From contig NZ_KQ948996.1 of assembly GCF_001514265.1 (NCBI RefSeq), positions 186,001 through 250,000 on the forward strand: a DNA stretch of 64,000 nt, in the 5' to 3' direction. Both the position numbers and the translations under genes were made by a program. The stretch is from Streptomyces resistomycificus (GTDB taxonomy: Bacteria; Actinomycetota; Actinomycetes; Streptomycetales; Streptomycetaceae). Of this stretch, positions 1-8,560 are shown piece by piece (the first letter of the stretch is position 1; each line of letters opens with the position of its first letter). The notes below the pieces were generated by a model. The model worked only from the letters and a program-made list of their open reading frames with translations. It had not been told where the DNA came from and made no database searches.

Positions 1-701
1 CCCAGGACCAGCAGCGAGGCCGCCTCACGGACCAGTCCGCGGCAGTGCTCGACCCGCGACGGCGGAACGGCTTCGCCGAAGAACACCACGTCCGGTTTGA
101 GGATGCCCCCGCAGACCGTGCAGGGCAGCACGCGGAAGTCGCCGACCTGTTCGTCGGTGAGGTCGGCATCGCCGTCCGGGTTGATTCCGGTGGCCACCGG
201 CTCGAAGCCCGCGTTTGCCTCCTCCAGCCGCCGGGCCAGTTCGCGGCGCGGACTGAAAGCGCCGCAGGAAAGGCAGAGGACTCGTGCCAGGCTTCCGTGG
301 AGTTCCACGACGCCCTCGGTGCCGGCGGCCTGGTGCAGGCCGTCGACGTTCTGGGTGATCACGCCCGAGAGAAGGCCGTGGCGTGCGAAGGCCGCCACGG
401 CCTGGTGTCCGGCGTTGGGGCGGGCGCGGCCGAAGGTGCGCCAGCCGAGGTGGCTGCGCGCCCAGTACCGGCGCCGGGCTTGGACGCTCGCGGTGAAGTC
501 CTGGAAGGTCATCGGGGTGTGCCGGCTCAGGCTTCCGCCCTCGCCCCGGTAGTCGGGGATGCCCGACTCCGTGGAGATGCCCGCCCCGCTGAGCACCAGC
601 ACGCCACCCGTGCTCAGCAGACCGGCGACCGGCGCCAGATCTGTGGTGCCCGGGGGCAGGTCCGCGGCAGGGGTCCAGCTCACGGTAGGGCGCATGCGCA
701 T
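1..701 (-). CDS. Sir2-family NAD-dependent protein deacylase (3' end outside window)
   Basis: This is a sirtuin, which removes acyl groups from lysines using NAD+. About 233 residues are visible and the C-terminus runs off the left edge. The NAD-binding motif GAGISTESGIPDYRG lies near residue 40, TQNVDGLHQ near 118 and the catalytic-His motif ELHGS near 135. Two Cys pairs (CLSCG and CTVCGG) form the usual zinc site, followed by ILKPDVVFFGE. The start ATG at 701 has a second in-frame ATG at 695; either is possible. Frame and motifs are clear, so the family call is firm, while the substrate is unknown. It is transcribed leftward, and nothing to its right appears to share its operon. Confidence 0.93.
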   Translation of the reverse strand, partial: MRMRPTVSWTPAADLPPGTTDLAPVAGLLSTGGVLVLSGAGISTESGIPDYRGEGGSLSRHTPMTFQDFTASVQARRRYWARSHLGWRTFGRARPNAGHQAVAAFARHGLLSGVITQNVDGLHQAAGTEGVVELHGSLARVLCLSCGAFSPRRELARRLEEANAGFEPVATGINPDGDADLTDEQVGDFRVLPCTVCGGILKPDVVFFGEAVPPSRVEHCRGLVREAASLLVL

Positions 702-1015
702 GCCGCCAGGGTACGGAAGGAACGGCCTGCACCCCCCGTTTCCGCCGGCGATGGCTGTGGGCTCGGATGCTGCCGCGCACGATCCGCCCGGGGGAGTGGT
801 GTCCCGCGGACCGGGCTTCGGTGCTTTCTGCGGTATGGCGGCGGTGCTGAAAACGGTGGCGGACGACCAGGAGCAGGTCGCGGCGGGCTGATCTGACGTA
901 CGGATGAGCTGCCGATGCCGCCGTCCGCGTGGTGTGAGGCCCGTAGTGCAACCGGCCAGTGCCCGGACCGCCTCCTGGCAAGCAAGACCGGTACCCCTCA
1001 CGCGAGGAGATCCTC
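702..1015. other. Intergenic region without a recognisable gene
   Basis: This stretch separates the leftward sirtuin gene from the rightward small gene at 1016. It should hold both promoters. I see no convincing coding pattern or strong palindrome in it. Confidence 0.5.
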
Positions 1016-1351
1016 TTGACTGCCACAGCCTCCGAGTCCGCCGCCCCGCAGGCATTCTTCGACCCTTACGCCTGTGACGTGCCCAGCACCCCGTACTGGG
1101 AGCCGGCGCCGCAGTCCAAGCAGGACGACTACCTGCTGCCGCCCCCGAACCCCGCCCAGCGCCTCGACATCGCGGTCGGCCCGCGTGACCGGCGGCGCCT
1201 GGACCTGCACGCAGCCCTCACCACGGCCGGCGTCCCACCCCAACTCGAGGACCGGGAAGCCATCGACCACCTCAGCGCCCTGCCCGACAGCATCAACACC
1301 ACCATCCAGCGCTGGATCCAGCACACCACACAAGCCTGGTCCGTCTACTAG
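1016..1351 (+). CDS. Small unknown protein; a broken second copy lies near 59.0 kb
   Basis: The protein has 111 residues, is soluble and is not recognised. I chose the TTG at 1016 because GAGGAG sits just upstream at about 1004-1009; a longer reading from 959 has no such site. The N-terminus is acidic and Pro/Tyr-rich, and the C-terminal half looks helical (for example EAIDHLSALPDSINTTIQRW). About 250 bp from 1121 to 1374 are repeated with few changes at about 58,988-59,246. There a 1-base loss and a 5-base loss scramble the middle of the reading frame. The copy here keeps one open frame, so it is the likely functional version. The function is unknown. Confidence 0.55.
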   Translation: MTATASESAAPQAFFDPYACDVPSTPYWEPAPQSKQDDYLLPPPNPAQRLDIAVGPRDRRRLDLHAALTTAGVPPQLEDREAIDHLSALPDSINTTIQRWIQHTTQAWSVY

Positions 1352-1662
1352 GCCAACGGCCGCACCCGCCATGGACTCATTGCCTTCGCGCCGCCCCTCC
1401 ACTTCAGCCTCCGACCAGGACCTGTGGCATGGGAGTGCCGACCGCGATCCGCTGGGCAGCTCACACGTCCCCGGCCGGGCACGGTCTGTTCGCCGGCGCT
1501 CCACGTAGCCGAGCGGCGTCGAGAGCTGTTCGGGGTGCTGTGGCCTCATCCGCAGCACCCCGAACTCCTACTTTGCCAACGCGTAACCGGAGAGAACGCC
1601 TCCCGCCAGCGCGACTCCGGCGTGCAGCAGCGCCCACCACACGTAGAGACGGAAAGCGACCT
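1352..1662. other. Intergenic region between convergent genes
   Basis: I see no recognisable gene here. The first 20 or so bases still belong to the repeat shared with the region near 59.2 kb. Open frames on both strands look like high-GC shadows. Confidence 0.4.
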
Positions 1663-3768
1663 CTATCCGCCACTGCGTCGTGCCGGGCGGATACGGGCCA
1701 CTTCCGCGGCCACCGCTTCAGACGGCACTCCGGCCATGGCCGCCCATGCGACCCAGCCATCGGCCCGCAGTCTCGCCCACGGTTCATGAATGGGGGTGTC
1801 GCTGTCGGCTGCGAGGAAGGTCAGCCCCGCCCTGGTCACGCGAAGTCGAGCTCCGTCCCAGGCCACTGGTGCCTTCTTCAGCAGAGCGTGGATCCCGAAA
1901 CCGGCAAGGGGCAGCGCGAGCAGTTCAGTTGCTCCGTCGATGGCCCCGAGCAGAGCGATCCACCCGCCGAGCGCCGCGCCGCCCAGCAGTAGCCACCCGG
2001 CACAGTGCCGTGCCCGTGAGGCGGTACGTTCCCGCAGCCATCCGCTGCTGTCGGGGCGCCAGTGGTCCGAGCCCCCGCACGGGACCTGGTCCGGGCTCAC
2101 CTCGTACCGTGTCAGGGGCGGTTCGGTCACGTTGGGTCCCTTGCGGAAGGGCAGGCGCGCCGACGGCGTGCGAAACCGCCCCGCCGAGCAGTGGGTCAGG
2201 GCGGCGGCGACCGCTTGCTCGTCGGCGCCGATCAGGTGCAGATCGGTGATGGCATAGCGGTCGCGGTACCAGAAGAACCTCTTGGGCGTACCCGGCTCGG
2301 GAGCCGCGCCGTTGAGCGGCACGGCGGTGAGCACCCGGGTGCCTGGCGCTGACTGGATCTCCACGGTGGTGAGGGACTCCCAGTCCCAGAGCCAGCGGCC
2401 GACCGCTGGACTGGCGAGGGATATTCCGGTGCGGTCGACACGCAGGGTGGGAAACCCGGCTGCCGTGAGGATCATGCGCAGTACCCCGTACGGAAGGACC
2501 AGCGCGAGGCCGGCCAGCGGAATCCAGTGCCAGGGGGAGGGGAGCGCGACAACGCCGAAGGTAAGCAGGCCCGCGAACAGGAACGGTCCGACATTGTGTC
2601 CGAGAGACCGCCCCAGCCGTAGACGCAGGGTCGGCGTGTATGTCATCGGACTGGCCGGTGCGGCAGCCGCAGCACGCACCGGGTCTGGGCGACACCCTGT
2701 CCCCACGACGTCGAGCTCGCGCAACGCGGCCGCGGTATGACGTACCCGCCTGGCCCTGCGGATCAGCCCAAGTGGCCGCAGTGCGCGCAGTGCTCCGTCG
2801 TCGTCGAGGGTGAACAGCGCTCCTTCGTACCGGTAGGGAGGGAGGCGAAGGCCGATCTGGGCGGCTGCCTGCACGGCCCGGTCCCATTGCGCCGCATGGT
2901 CGCGGTAGTGCTCCCCGCCGTCGTACTTCCGAACGAACGGCCGCCCGAGGTAGGGCTGGGTCACGTACCGCATGCGGGGATCGAGCGGGAGTTCCGGCAT
3001 GACGAAGAGCGTGCGGCTCAGCGCCCCGTGATCGAGGAGCCATTTCATCTCCCACAGGGTTCCGGGATTCGCCGCCGGGACGAGAACGATCAGCGAGGCG
3101 GTCTCGGCCAGCCGCATGACCGGCTGCTGCCAGTCGTCGTCGGCCAGGACGACCCTTCCAGCACCGATCAGCACATCTCCCTCCCGGCCTGCCCCGATCA
3201 ACGGCAGGTCGCCCGGAAGCGCCGCGTACAGCAGGGTCTCCAGATCCTGATGGACGGGGAAGCCGGAACTGTGAGGGCCCGTCGAGGCGGGCTGGCTCGC
3301 GAGGCGGTCCGTGGAGTCGAAGGGGCGTAGGTAGACCGCGAATCGCGGGCGCTGCCCGAGAGGTTGGCCGGTGCGCAACGCCTCGATGAAGTCGATGGCC
3401 CGCCCGGCGAGACGGTTGGCCTCGGCGTCCCGCCGCCACTGCTCCCTGCGGACGTCCCGCCGTGAGCTGCGGTAAAACAGCCAGTTCGTCAACATGAGCG
3501 AGGCCAGCACTCCGTAGCCGACGCCGCTGCGGCCGACTACCGGTTCGCCGAACAGCGGCAGCAGGTAGAGCGGGGTCGGCGCCGCCAGGCAGATCAGCCA
3601 AGTGAGCAGGGATACCGGCACTTTGTGGCTGCGACGGAAGACCGAAACGGCCCAGAGGCAGAAGATGACCGTGGCCGTGCAGTAGATGGACGCGACGGTC
3701 CGGTTGGCCGCCCAGGGTAAGTAGTCGATCGCATCAGCGGTGAGCACGGTGTTGGTGACATCGAGCAA
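1663..3768 (-). CDS. Membrane protein with a TIR-like cytoplasmic domain
   Basis: The protein has 701 residues from a TTG at 3768, which has a good GGGGGAGG site six bases upstream. The open frame continues to 4449, but that extension overlaps no ribosome site and was rejected. Residues about 24-100 hold three membrane segments. Residues about 141-260 resemble a TIR-like fold, with FAVYLRPFDSTD, a VLADDDWQ strand, the hydrophobic LIVLVPAANPG, and GTLWEMKWLL, whose Glu240 sits where TIR enzymes carry their catalytic Glu. Two further membrane segments follow near 405-440. Two similar short beta units come after (LRVDRTGISLAS and LRVTRAGLTFLA), each near a Trp-rich strand like bacterial PH-type domains. 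A signalling or defence role is inference only. Confidence 0.6.
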   Translation of the reverse strand: MLDVTNTVLTADAIDYLPWAANRTVASIYCTATVIFCLWAVSVFRRSHKVPVSLLTWLICLAAPTPLYLLPLFGEPVVGRSGVGYGVLASLMLTNWLFYRSSRRDVRREQWRRDAEANRLAGRAIDFIEALRTGQPLGQRPRFAVYLRPFDSTDRLASQPASTGPHSSGFPVHQDLETLLYAALPGDLPLIGAGREGDVLIGAGRVVLADDDWQQPVMRLAETASLIVLVPAANPGTLWEMKWLLDHGALSRTLFVMPELPLDPRMRYVTQPYLGRPFVRKYDGGEHYRDHAAQWDRAVQAAAQIGLRLPPYRYEGALFTLDDDGALRALRPLGLIRRARRVRHTAAALRELDVVGTGCRPDPVRAAAAAPASPMTYTPTLRLRLGRSLGHNVGPFLFAGLLTFGVVALPSPWHWIPLAGLALVLPYGVLRMILTAAGFPTLRVDRTGISLASPAVGRWLWDWESLTTVEIQSAPGTRVLTAVPLNGAAPEPGTPKRFFWYRDRYAITDLHLIGADEQAVAAALTHCSAGRFRTPSARLPFRKGPNVTEPPLTRYEVSPDQVPCGGSDHWRPDSSGWLRERTASRARHCAGWLLLGGAALGGWIALLGAIDGATELLALPLAGFGIHALLKKAPVAWDGARLRVTRAGLTFLAADSDTPIHEPWARLRADGWVAWAAMAGVPSEAVAAEVARIRPARRSGG

Positions 3769-4109
3769 TGTCGTTCCTCCCCCGAGGCGGCGATCGGCGC
3801 GCTGCGCAGCACGCCTGCTCATCGTGCCCCGGGACCGGCGGGCGGGCAGGGGGCGCATAGTGGTGTTCGCCGGGCGTGCTCCGACGAGGGGCGCGCGCCT
3901 CGCTGATGCACGGGACCTACGACGGGTGGTCGCCGAATCGTGAAGGCCATGGCCGAGCAGCCATCCGGACTCGGCCGGGCCGCCCGCACGCTCACGCCGC
4001 GCAGTTCGGCTTCTGGATTCCTGCCCCGACTCCGCGGCGTGCCGGGGAAGTCGCACCACGGTGCCCTCGAAGGCTGAGCTTCTTGCCCTGGCCGCCCTGA
4101 CGGGGCAGG
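3769..4109. other. Intergenic region upstream of the TIR-like gene
   Basis: This region holds the promoter of the leftward membrane protein gene and the downstream region of the SRPBCC gene. I see no gene or strong terminator. Confidence 0.4.
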
Positions 4110-4577
4110 TCAGCGGGTGGTTTCGACGTACGCCGCGAGGTTGGCCAGCGAGGAGGCGATGCCGGCCTCGTGAGCGGCTTGGTCGATGCCGGGTGGCATG
4201 TGTGTGGCGACGACGGTCACCTCGGTCCCGTCGTCGGTGCCGACGAGGTGCCAGGTCATGGTCATGGTGCCGGCGTAGGACGGGTCGTCGGCCTCGAACA
4301 CCGCCTGCTGCACCACGCGCTGTGGTGGAGTCAGGTCGGCGAACGTGATGTCGACGACGTCCGTCGCCTCTGACGTCTTGCCGGGGCTGTCGGCCGGGTC
4401 GAGGTAGGTGAGGACCATCCGGAACCCGCCACCGGGCCGAGGATCCCACCGCTGGATTTGCCCGCGCATGCCCTCCGGTGGCAACCAGGCTTCGAGGGAG
4501 TCCCGGTCGAGAAGGGCGTCGTAGACAGTCGCCGGTGGGGCGGCGATCACTCTGCCGGCACGGTCGGTCCTGCTCAT
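4110..4577 (-). CDS. SRPBCC / AHSA1-type ligand-binding protein
   Basis: This 155-residue protein has the START-like pattern of the AHSA1 group: a first strand (GRVIAAPPATVYDALLD), then LEAWLPPEG, GGGFRMVLTY, PPQRVVQQ and MTMTWHLVGTDDGTEVTV, and a long C-terminal helix. Such proteins form a cupped cavity that binds small hydrophobic molecules; many have no known ligand. No signal peptide is present. It reads toward the TIR-like gene but is more than 300 bases away, so co-transcription is uncertain. Confidence 0.85.
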   Translation of the reverse strand: MSRTDRAGRVIAAPPATVYDALLDRDSLEAWLPPEGMRGQIQRWDPRPGGGFRMVLTYLDPADSPGKTSEATDVVDITFADLTPPQRVVQQAVFEADDPSYAGTMTMTWHLVGTDDGTEVTVVATHMPPGIDQAAHEAGIASSLANLAAYVETTR

Positions 4578-5125
4578 GAGCCGATTCTAGGACCTCGTCT
4601 GCGCCTCAGGCTCCACATGTCCGCCGGCCCAGAGCCCAGCCCTGTGGCATCACTCTTTCCGGCACAGCTCTGTCAGAACTCCGGATGGCGGCCATGGAGG
4701 GAATCTGTCGTGACGGGAGTAGACATGGAGGTGCTCAAGGGTTACTGTTTCTGCTGTACTCAGGAAGTCGAAGAGGGCGCGGCAGAGACGAACTGCCGCG
4801 CAGGCAGGTGAAAGCAGGACGCTGCCCCGTTGGGGCGGCGAGCACTACCCGCGGTACAAGCAGCACAACCGAGTAACCGAAAGTAAGGAGCAGACGCCAT
4901 CAGGATCGCCCGGGCGAGGAAGAAGTCCGCTCGGGTACCGCAGGCCCCGGAATGGAAGGTGGTCCCCGGTCACGCATCCGCGATCCTCGCAGTCCCGCCC
5001 TCCCAGGTGGAACCTGCGGAAGCAGAGACCGGCGCAGTCAGCCGGTAGATGGTGTTGAAAGCTCGGGGCCCGGGTGCTGATACGGCACTCGGGCCCCCCG
5101 ACGCGTCCCCTGGAAGAAGAGGTCT
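4578..5125. other. Intergenic region with two doubtful tiny frames
   Basis: Two short readings deserve mention. ATG at 4725 opens a 28-residue frame with four Cys (CFCC near the start). AAGGAG at about 4885 precedes an open frame from an ATC codon at 4899 that reads about 49 residues up to the TAG near 5048 and starts IRIARARKKS. ATC is a very rare start, so neither is called as a gene. The 3' part holds the promoter of the MerR-type gene. Confidence 0.3.
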
Positions 5126-5470
5126 ATGCCCTCTCGTAGTACCCGTTCCGTCGACCCTCTCGACGACGATGACTACCCCGCCTACACCATGGGCCGGGCC
5201 GCCGAAATGCTCGGCACCACCCCCGGCTTCCTTCGCGCCCTCGGCGAACACCGCCTGATCACCCCCTTGCGCTCCGAAGGCGGCCACCGCCGCTACTCCC
5301 GCTACCAGCTGCGCATCGCAGCCCGTGCCCGGGAACTCGTCGACCAGGGCACCTCGATCGAGGCCGCCTGCCGCATCGTCATCCTCGAAGACCAGCTCGA
5401 AGAAGCCCAGCGCATCAACCAGCAACTGCGCAGTCAGGACAGCGAGCCACGGCCGAAGGCCACGGTCTGA
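5126..5470 (+). CDS. MerR-family transcriptional regulator
   Basis: A 114-residue DNA-binding protein with a MerR winged helix at residues about 17-85: YTMGRAAEMLGTTPGFLRAL is the helix-turn-helix and RSEGGHRRYSRYQL the wing. A short C-terminal coiled coil follows (DQLEEAQRINQQL). It lacks a long effector domain, as is usual for this short Streptomyces family. The start has a GAAGAAGAGG site six bases upstream. It stands alone and its target is not visible here. Confidence 0.88.
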   Translation: MPSRSTRSVDPLDDDDYPAYTMGRAAEMLGTTPGFLRALGEHRLITPLRSEGGHRRYSRYQLRIAARARELVDQGTSIEAACRIVILEDQLEEAQRINQQLRSQDSEPRPKATV

Positions 5471-5570
5471 TCAGAACGCCGGGCGGCAGGTGAACTCCGA
5501 CCGTCCGGCGGGCAGCGCCCAGCAGAGGCGACGGGCGGCAGAGGGTCACCGACCGCTGCGAGTAAACGCG

Positions 5571-5966
5571 ATGGCAAAACAGCTGTCAGGCGGCGAGACT
5601 GCGCTGGTGAACACCCTGCCACCGTCGCCCGGCCCGCCTGCTCCACACGTGAGCGGAACTCAACCCGCAGACCCACTCGCCCGGCTGTGGGAGGAACACG
5701 AGCGAGCCCTGTTCCCCGCAGGCTTCCGGGGCGCGGACATCGAGAACGTGGAGCTGGTCCTCGTGGACGCCGACGTCGCCGGCCTCGTCCAGCGAGAGCT
5801 GAACGGCGGACTCGACGACAGCGGCGTGTCCCTCCTCTGGGCGTGCGTCGCCGACCTCGGCAAAATCGTTCCCCTGATCGACGACGAGTACTGCGCCTCC
5901 TACTTCGCGCGACTCCTGGCGATGGCCAAAATGGCAGCGGTGCGGTGCAGCCCTACCGCGACCTGA
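5571..5966 (+). CDS. Conserved Streptomyces hypothetical protein
   Basis: The protein has 131 residues. It resembles a Streptomyces family I remember by the pattern LARLWEEHERALFPAGFRG, then VELVLVDADVAGLVQ, then a Gly-Leu-Asp stretch and a helical C-terminus. No enzymatic motif, signal peptide or membrane segment is visible. The ATG at 5571 has no strong ribosome site; the open frame extends upstream to 5325 but overlaps the MerR gene there, so the internal start is preferred. The function is unknown. Confidence 0.6.
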   Translation: MAKQLSGGETALVNTLPPSPGPPAPHVSGTQPADPLARLWEEHERALFPAGFRGADIENVELVLVDADVAGLVQRELNGGLDDSGVSLLWACVADLGKIVPLIDDEYCASYFARLLAMAKMAAVRCSPTAT

Positions 5967-6104
5967 CCCGCACGGGTCGAGACAGGCTTGGAGCTCCGCA
6001 CGACGCTGTCAGGGGGCGACTCGGCCCTTCGATCCATAAATCGGACAGATCTCAGCCGTTTCAAGCCGTATGCGATTGCGGGTGAGCGGGTACGTTGCCC
6101 GGGC

Positions 6105-6140
6105 ATGAGTGCCTACGACGATTGGAGGTCGCTGCCATGA
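6105..6140 (+). CDS. Possible 11-residue leader ORF coupled to the next gene
   Basis: ATG at 6105 opens MSAYDDWRSLP and stops with TGA at 6138-6140, overlapping the next ATG at 6137 as ATGA. Its own sequence carries the GGAGG that serves the downstream start. It could be a coupling leader or chance. Confidence 0.25.
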   Translation: MSAYDDWRSLP

Positions 6141-6310
6141 ACTTCGTACCGGTGGAGCACACCGTGGAGCGGCTGGCGCTGCTGACCTTGGAGGAGGCGC
6201 ACGACATGCTCGCGATGGCGCTGGCTGTCACCCGGGACGGCGGGCCCGTGTCTGCGGAAGCGGGGCGCCTGGGACGGGAGATCGCTGCCCGGATCCCGTC
6301 CGAGAACTGA
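6137..6310 (+). CDS. Small helical hypothetical protein
   Basis: The ATG at 6137 has GGAGG at about 6124-6128, which decided the start over an in-frame TTG/ATG at 6095. The 57-residue product is acidic and helical, with ERLALLTLEEAHDMLAMAL at its core, and has no signal or membrane segment. I do not recognise the family; similar short proteins are common in Streptomyces. Confidence 0.5.
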   Translation: MNFVPVEHTVERLALLTLEEAHDMLAMALAVTRDGGPVSAEAGRLGREIAARIPSEN

Positions 6311-6533
6311 CCGCAGCGAGCCTGCGGTTGGGCGATCAGCTCAGCCCGGGTGCCGCCTGCTGAAGCTGACCGGCGACCGGATCTCGCCCGGCCTTCACCG
6401 GCAAGCCGCGCACCGACCCACTCAGCATGGAGAGCCTGGGTGAGGTAGATGCCAGCCGCATCTACGGCAAGTCAGCCATTCCTGTGTGGACGCCCGATGA
6501 CCCACCGGCTCCTGCCCGATTCATCGAGCCCAG

Positions 6534-6700
6534 GGCGAGGACCCCTGCGCCTCGGGCAGCCGCAGCGCGGTGACGAGCCGGGCGTATTGCGCGGTGGCCG
6601 GCTCGTCGAGCGCGCCACCGAGCCAGCCGGCGAGATGCGCACGTCGTCGGGGGGCGTACCCGGCCGGACTCCCAGGTGGCGATGTACGCGCCGGCCGGGA
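6534..6700 (-). pseudogene. Remnant of an XRE-type helix-turn-helix regulator
   Basis: On the minus strand one frame reads AYIATWESGRVRP, the end of a lambda-type helix-turn-helix. Another frame continues as LAGWLGGALDEPATAQYARL and ends in an Arg followed by stop. Frameshifts separate the two parts, and no intact N-terminus is present upstream. It is a decayed regulator next to the sigma factor gene. Confidence 0.45.
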
Positions 6701-6891
6701 GTGGCTTCGAGCGGGCCGAGGCCGCCCGGTCCCGCACGTCGCGGTGCGGCCGTGTGCGAGAGGGCCGAGGAGAGGGCCGCGGTGGGAAAGGTGCCGGCTG
6801 CGGGAGGTTCGGCGTCGACGGTCACTCCGCGGAGGCGTACGGCGCCTTGGGGCGGCGGCGTGAACCTGTTCGCCGCGACGTGGCAAGTACA

Positions 6892-6905
6892 GGGTGTGAA
6901 CACCC
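6892..6905. promoter_or_regulatory. 14-bp palindrome upstream of the ECF sigma factor
   Basis: GGGTGT-GA-ACACCC is a perfect palindrome lying 46 bases before the sigma factor ATG. It may be an operator in that promoter. The regulator is unknown; the broken helix-turn-helix gene just to the left is one conceivable former partner. Confidence 0.35.
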
Positions 6906-6951
6906 ACCACCATCCTGACACCCACCGACCCCACCAACGGACGGACTGTCC

Positions 6952-7548
6952 ATGACCGACCTGGCCGGCGGCGACGCCGAGCTCATCGCGGCCTCACTCG
7001 AGGAACCCGAGCGTTTCGCGGCGCTCTTCGACCGTCACGCCCCGGCGATCCACCAGTACGTCACTCGACGGCTCGGCCGGGACGCGGCCGACGACGTGAC
7101 CGCCGAGACGTTTCTGACGGCCTTCCGGATACGGGCCCGGTTCGACCCGGCCCGCGCCGGCGTCCGGCCCTGGCTGTACGGCATCGCCGCCAAGCAGATC
7201 GGCCGGCACCGCCGGGAGGAGGTCAGGGCGTTGAAGCTGCTTGCCCGCACCGGCCACGACCCGGTCGCCGACAGCTGGACCGACTCCGCCGACGACCGCC
7301 TCGCCGCCGAGGCCGCCGCCCGCCCACTGGCCGGGGCGCTGGCCCATCTCTCCGCGGGCGACCGGCACGTCCTGCTGCTCTTCGCCTGGGCCGACCTCGG
7401 TTACCAGGAGATCGCCGAAGCCCTCGACATTCCCGTCGGCACCGTCCGCTCCCGCCTCAACCGCGCCCGCCGGAAGCTGCGTACCGCGGCCGGTGCGGCC
7501 GGCGGCCCCCTCATCGAAGCTCGCATACACGAAGGTGACCCCGCATGA
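6952..7548 (+). CDS. ECF-type RNA polymerase sigma factor
   Basis: A 198-residue sigma-70 family protein. Region 2 spans about residues 20-90 (FAALFDRHAPAIHQYV, DDVTAETFLTAF, VRPWLYGIA). Region 4 spans about 125-185 (LSAGDRHVLLLFAWADLGY, EIAEALDIPVGTVRSRLNRA). It would direct RNA polymerase to a small set of promoters. The stop overlaps the start of the next gene by ATGA, so the two are translationally coupled. It lacks a zinc-binding anti-sigma partner; the coupled gene probably fills that role or is its target. Confidence 0.93.
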   Translation: MTDLAGGDAELIAASLEEPERFAALFDRHAPAIHQYVTRRLGRDAADDVTAETFLTAFRIRARFDPARAGVRPWLYGIAAKQIGRHRREEVRALKLLARTGHDPVADSWTDSADDRLAAEAAARPLAGALAHLSAGDRHVLLLFAWADLGYQEIAEALDIPVGTVRSRLNRARRKLRTAAGAAGGPLIEARIHEGDPA

Positions 7549-8522
7549 ACGAGCTCTCCGAACTCCGCGGCCTGCGTGCCGACGCACCCCTTCCCGACGC
7601 CGACCGCCTCGCCGCGCCGCAGGCCCGGCTCACCGCGGCGTTCCGGCAGGAGACCCACCCTGAGCGTGCCGCCCTTCCCAGGCGCCGGATGATCCTGGTC
7701 GGCGCCGCCACCGCAGGGGCCCTCGCCGTGACCGCCGGGATCGTCGCGACCCTGCCCGAGGACAGTACCCGCGCCTCCGCGAGGAAGGGCCCCCAGGTGT
7801 TGTCGGCAGGCGCCTCCGCCGACGCCCTCGAACTGGCCGCCGCGACCGTCGAGAAGCACGACGGCACCGAACCCGGCCCGAAGCAGTGGGTGTACGAGAA
7901 GAGCACCGTCTTCGGCCAGGGCAAGCCGCGGACCAGCGAGGAGTGGACCCGCTGGGACGGCACCGGGCACGCCAATCTGCCCGGCATCGCCCCGGCCGGT
8001 GACATCTCGGACTTCGACCCGGACAAGCTCCAGGTCTGGTACGGCCCCAACCAGGAGGAGAAATGGAAGAAGGAGGGCTACGACGACCGCTCCCAGCGGC
8101 AGTTCTACCGCTTCCTCGCCACCCTCCCCGGTGACCCGGACCGCATGATGAAGCGCATCCGCGAGGAGCACGCCATCGACTCCATCGAGGGGGAGACGCG
8201 CGCGCAGCGCGACTGGCGGGAGATCGACGTCCTGTACCGGTCGGTGCTGATCCCGCCGAAGGTCCAGGCGGGCCTGTTCCGGGCGCTCGCGAAGATCCCC
8301 GGCGCCCGGGTGACGACCGGCGTGAAGGACCCGCTCGGCCGTGCGGCGATCGGTGTGAGCGTGAACTACGCCGAGAAGATCCCGTCGGGCTGGCAGGGCA
8401 AGCAGGAGATCTTCTTCGATCCCGAGAGCTACGCCTACCTCGGGCAGACCAAGGCTGACGGGAAGATCGTCAGCGCCCGTGACGCCTGGGGCGTCGTCGA
8501 CAAGCCCGGCGCCCGCCCCTGA
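7545..8522 (+). CDS. CU044_5270-like protein, probable sigma factor partner
   Basis: A 325-residue protein with a cytoplasmic N-terminus of about 45 residues, a single membrane segment (MILVGAATAGALAVTAGIVATL, split around residues 46-67) and an extracellular C-terminus. The pattern fits the CU044_5270 family found beside ECF sigma factors in actinobacteria. By analogy it may control the sigma factor across the membrane, but no zinc anti-sigma motif is visible. It starts within the ATGA overlap with the sigma gene and ends before a strong hairpin at 8534. Confidence 0.75.
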   Translation: MNELSELRGLRADAPLPDADRLAAPQARLTAAFRQETHPERAALPRRRMILVGAATAGALAVTAGIVATLPEDSTRASARKGPQVLSAGASADALELAAATVEKHDGTEPGPKQWVYEKSTVFGQGKPRTSEEWTRWDGTGHANLPGIAPAGDISDFDPDKLQVWYGPNQEEKWKKEGYDDRSQRQFYRFLATLPGDPDRMMKRIREEHAIDSIEGETRAQRDWREIDVLYRSVLIPPKVQAGLFRALAKIPGARVTTGVKDPLGRAAIGVSVNYAEKIPSGWQGKQEIFFDPESYAYLGQTKADGKIVSARDAWGVVDKPGARP

Positions 8523-8533
8523 GCACACGCGGG

Positions 8534-8560
8534 GGGCGCCCGGAATGACACCGGGCGCCC
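8534..8560 (+). terminator. Rho-independent-type hairpin after the sigma factor operon
   Basis: A perfect 10-bp stem (GGGCGCCCGG with CCGGGCGCCC) encloses a 7-base loop, 12 bases after the stop at 8522. No long T tract follows, as is usual in Streptomyces. Confidence 0.8.

Noticed and set aside
3769..4449. N-terminal extension of the TIR-like protein
   Set aside because: Arg-rich, overlaps the SRPBCC gene in part, and lacks a ribosome site; the TTG at 3768 is better supported.
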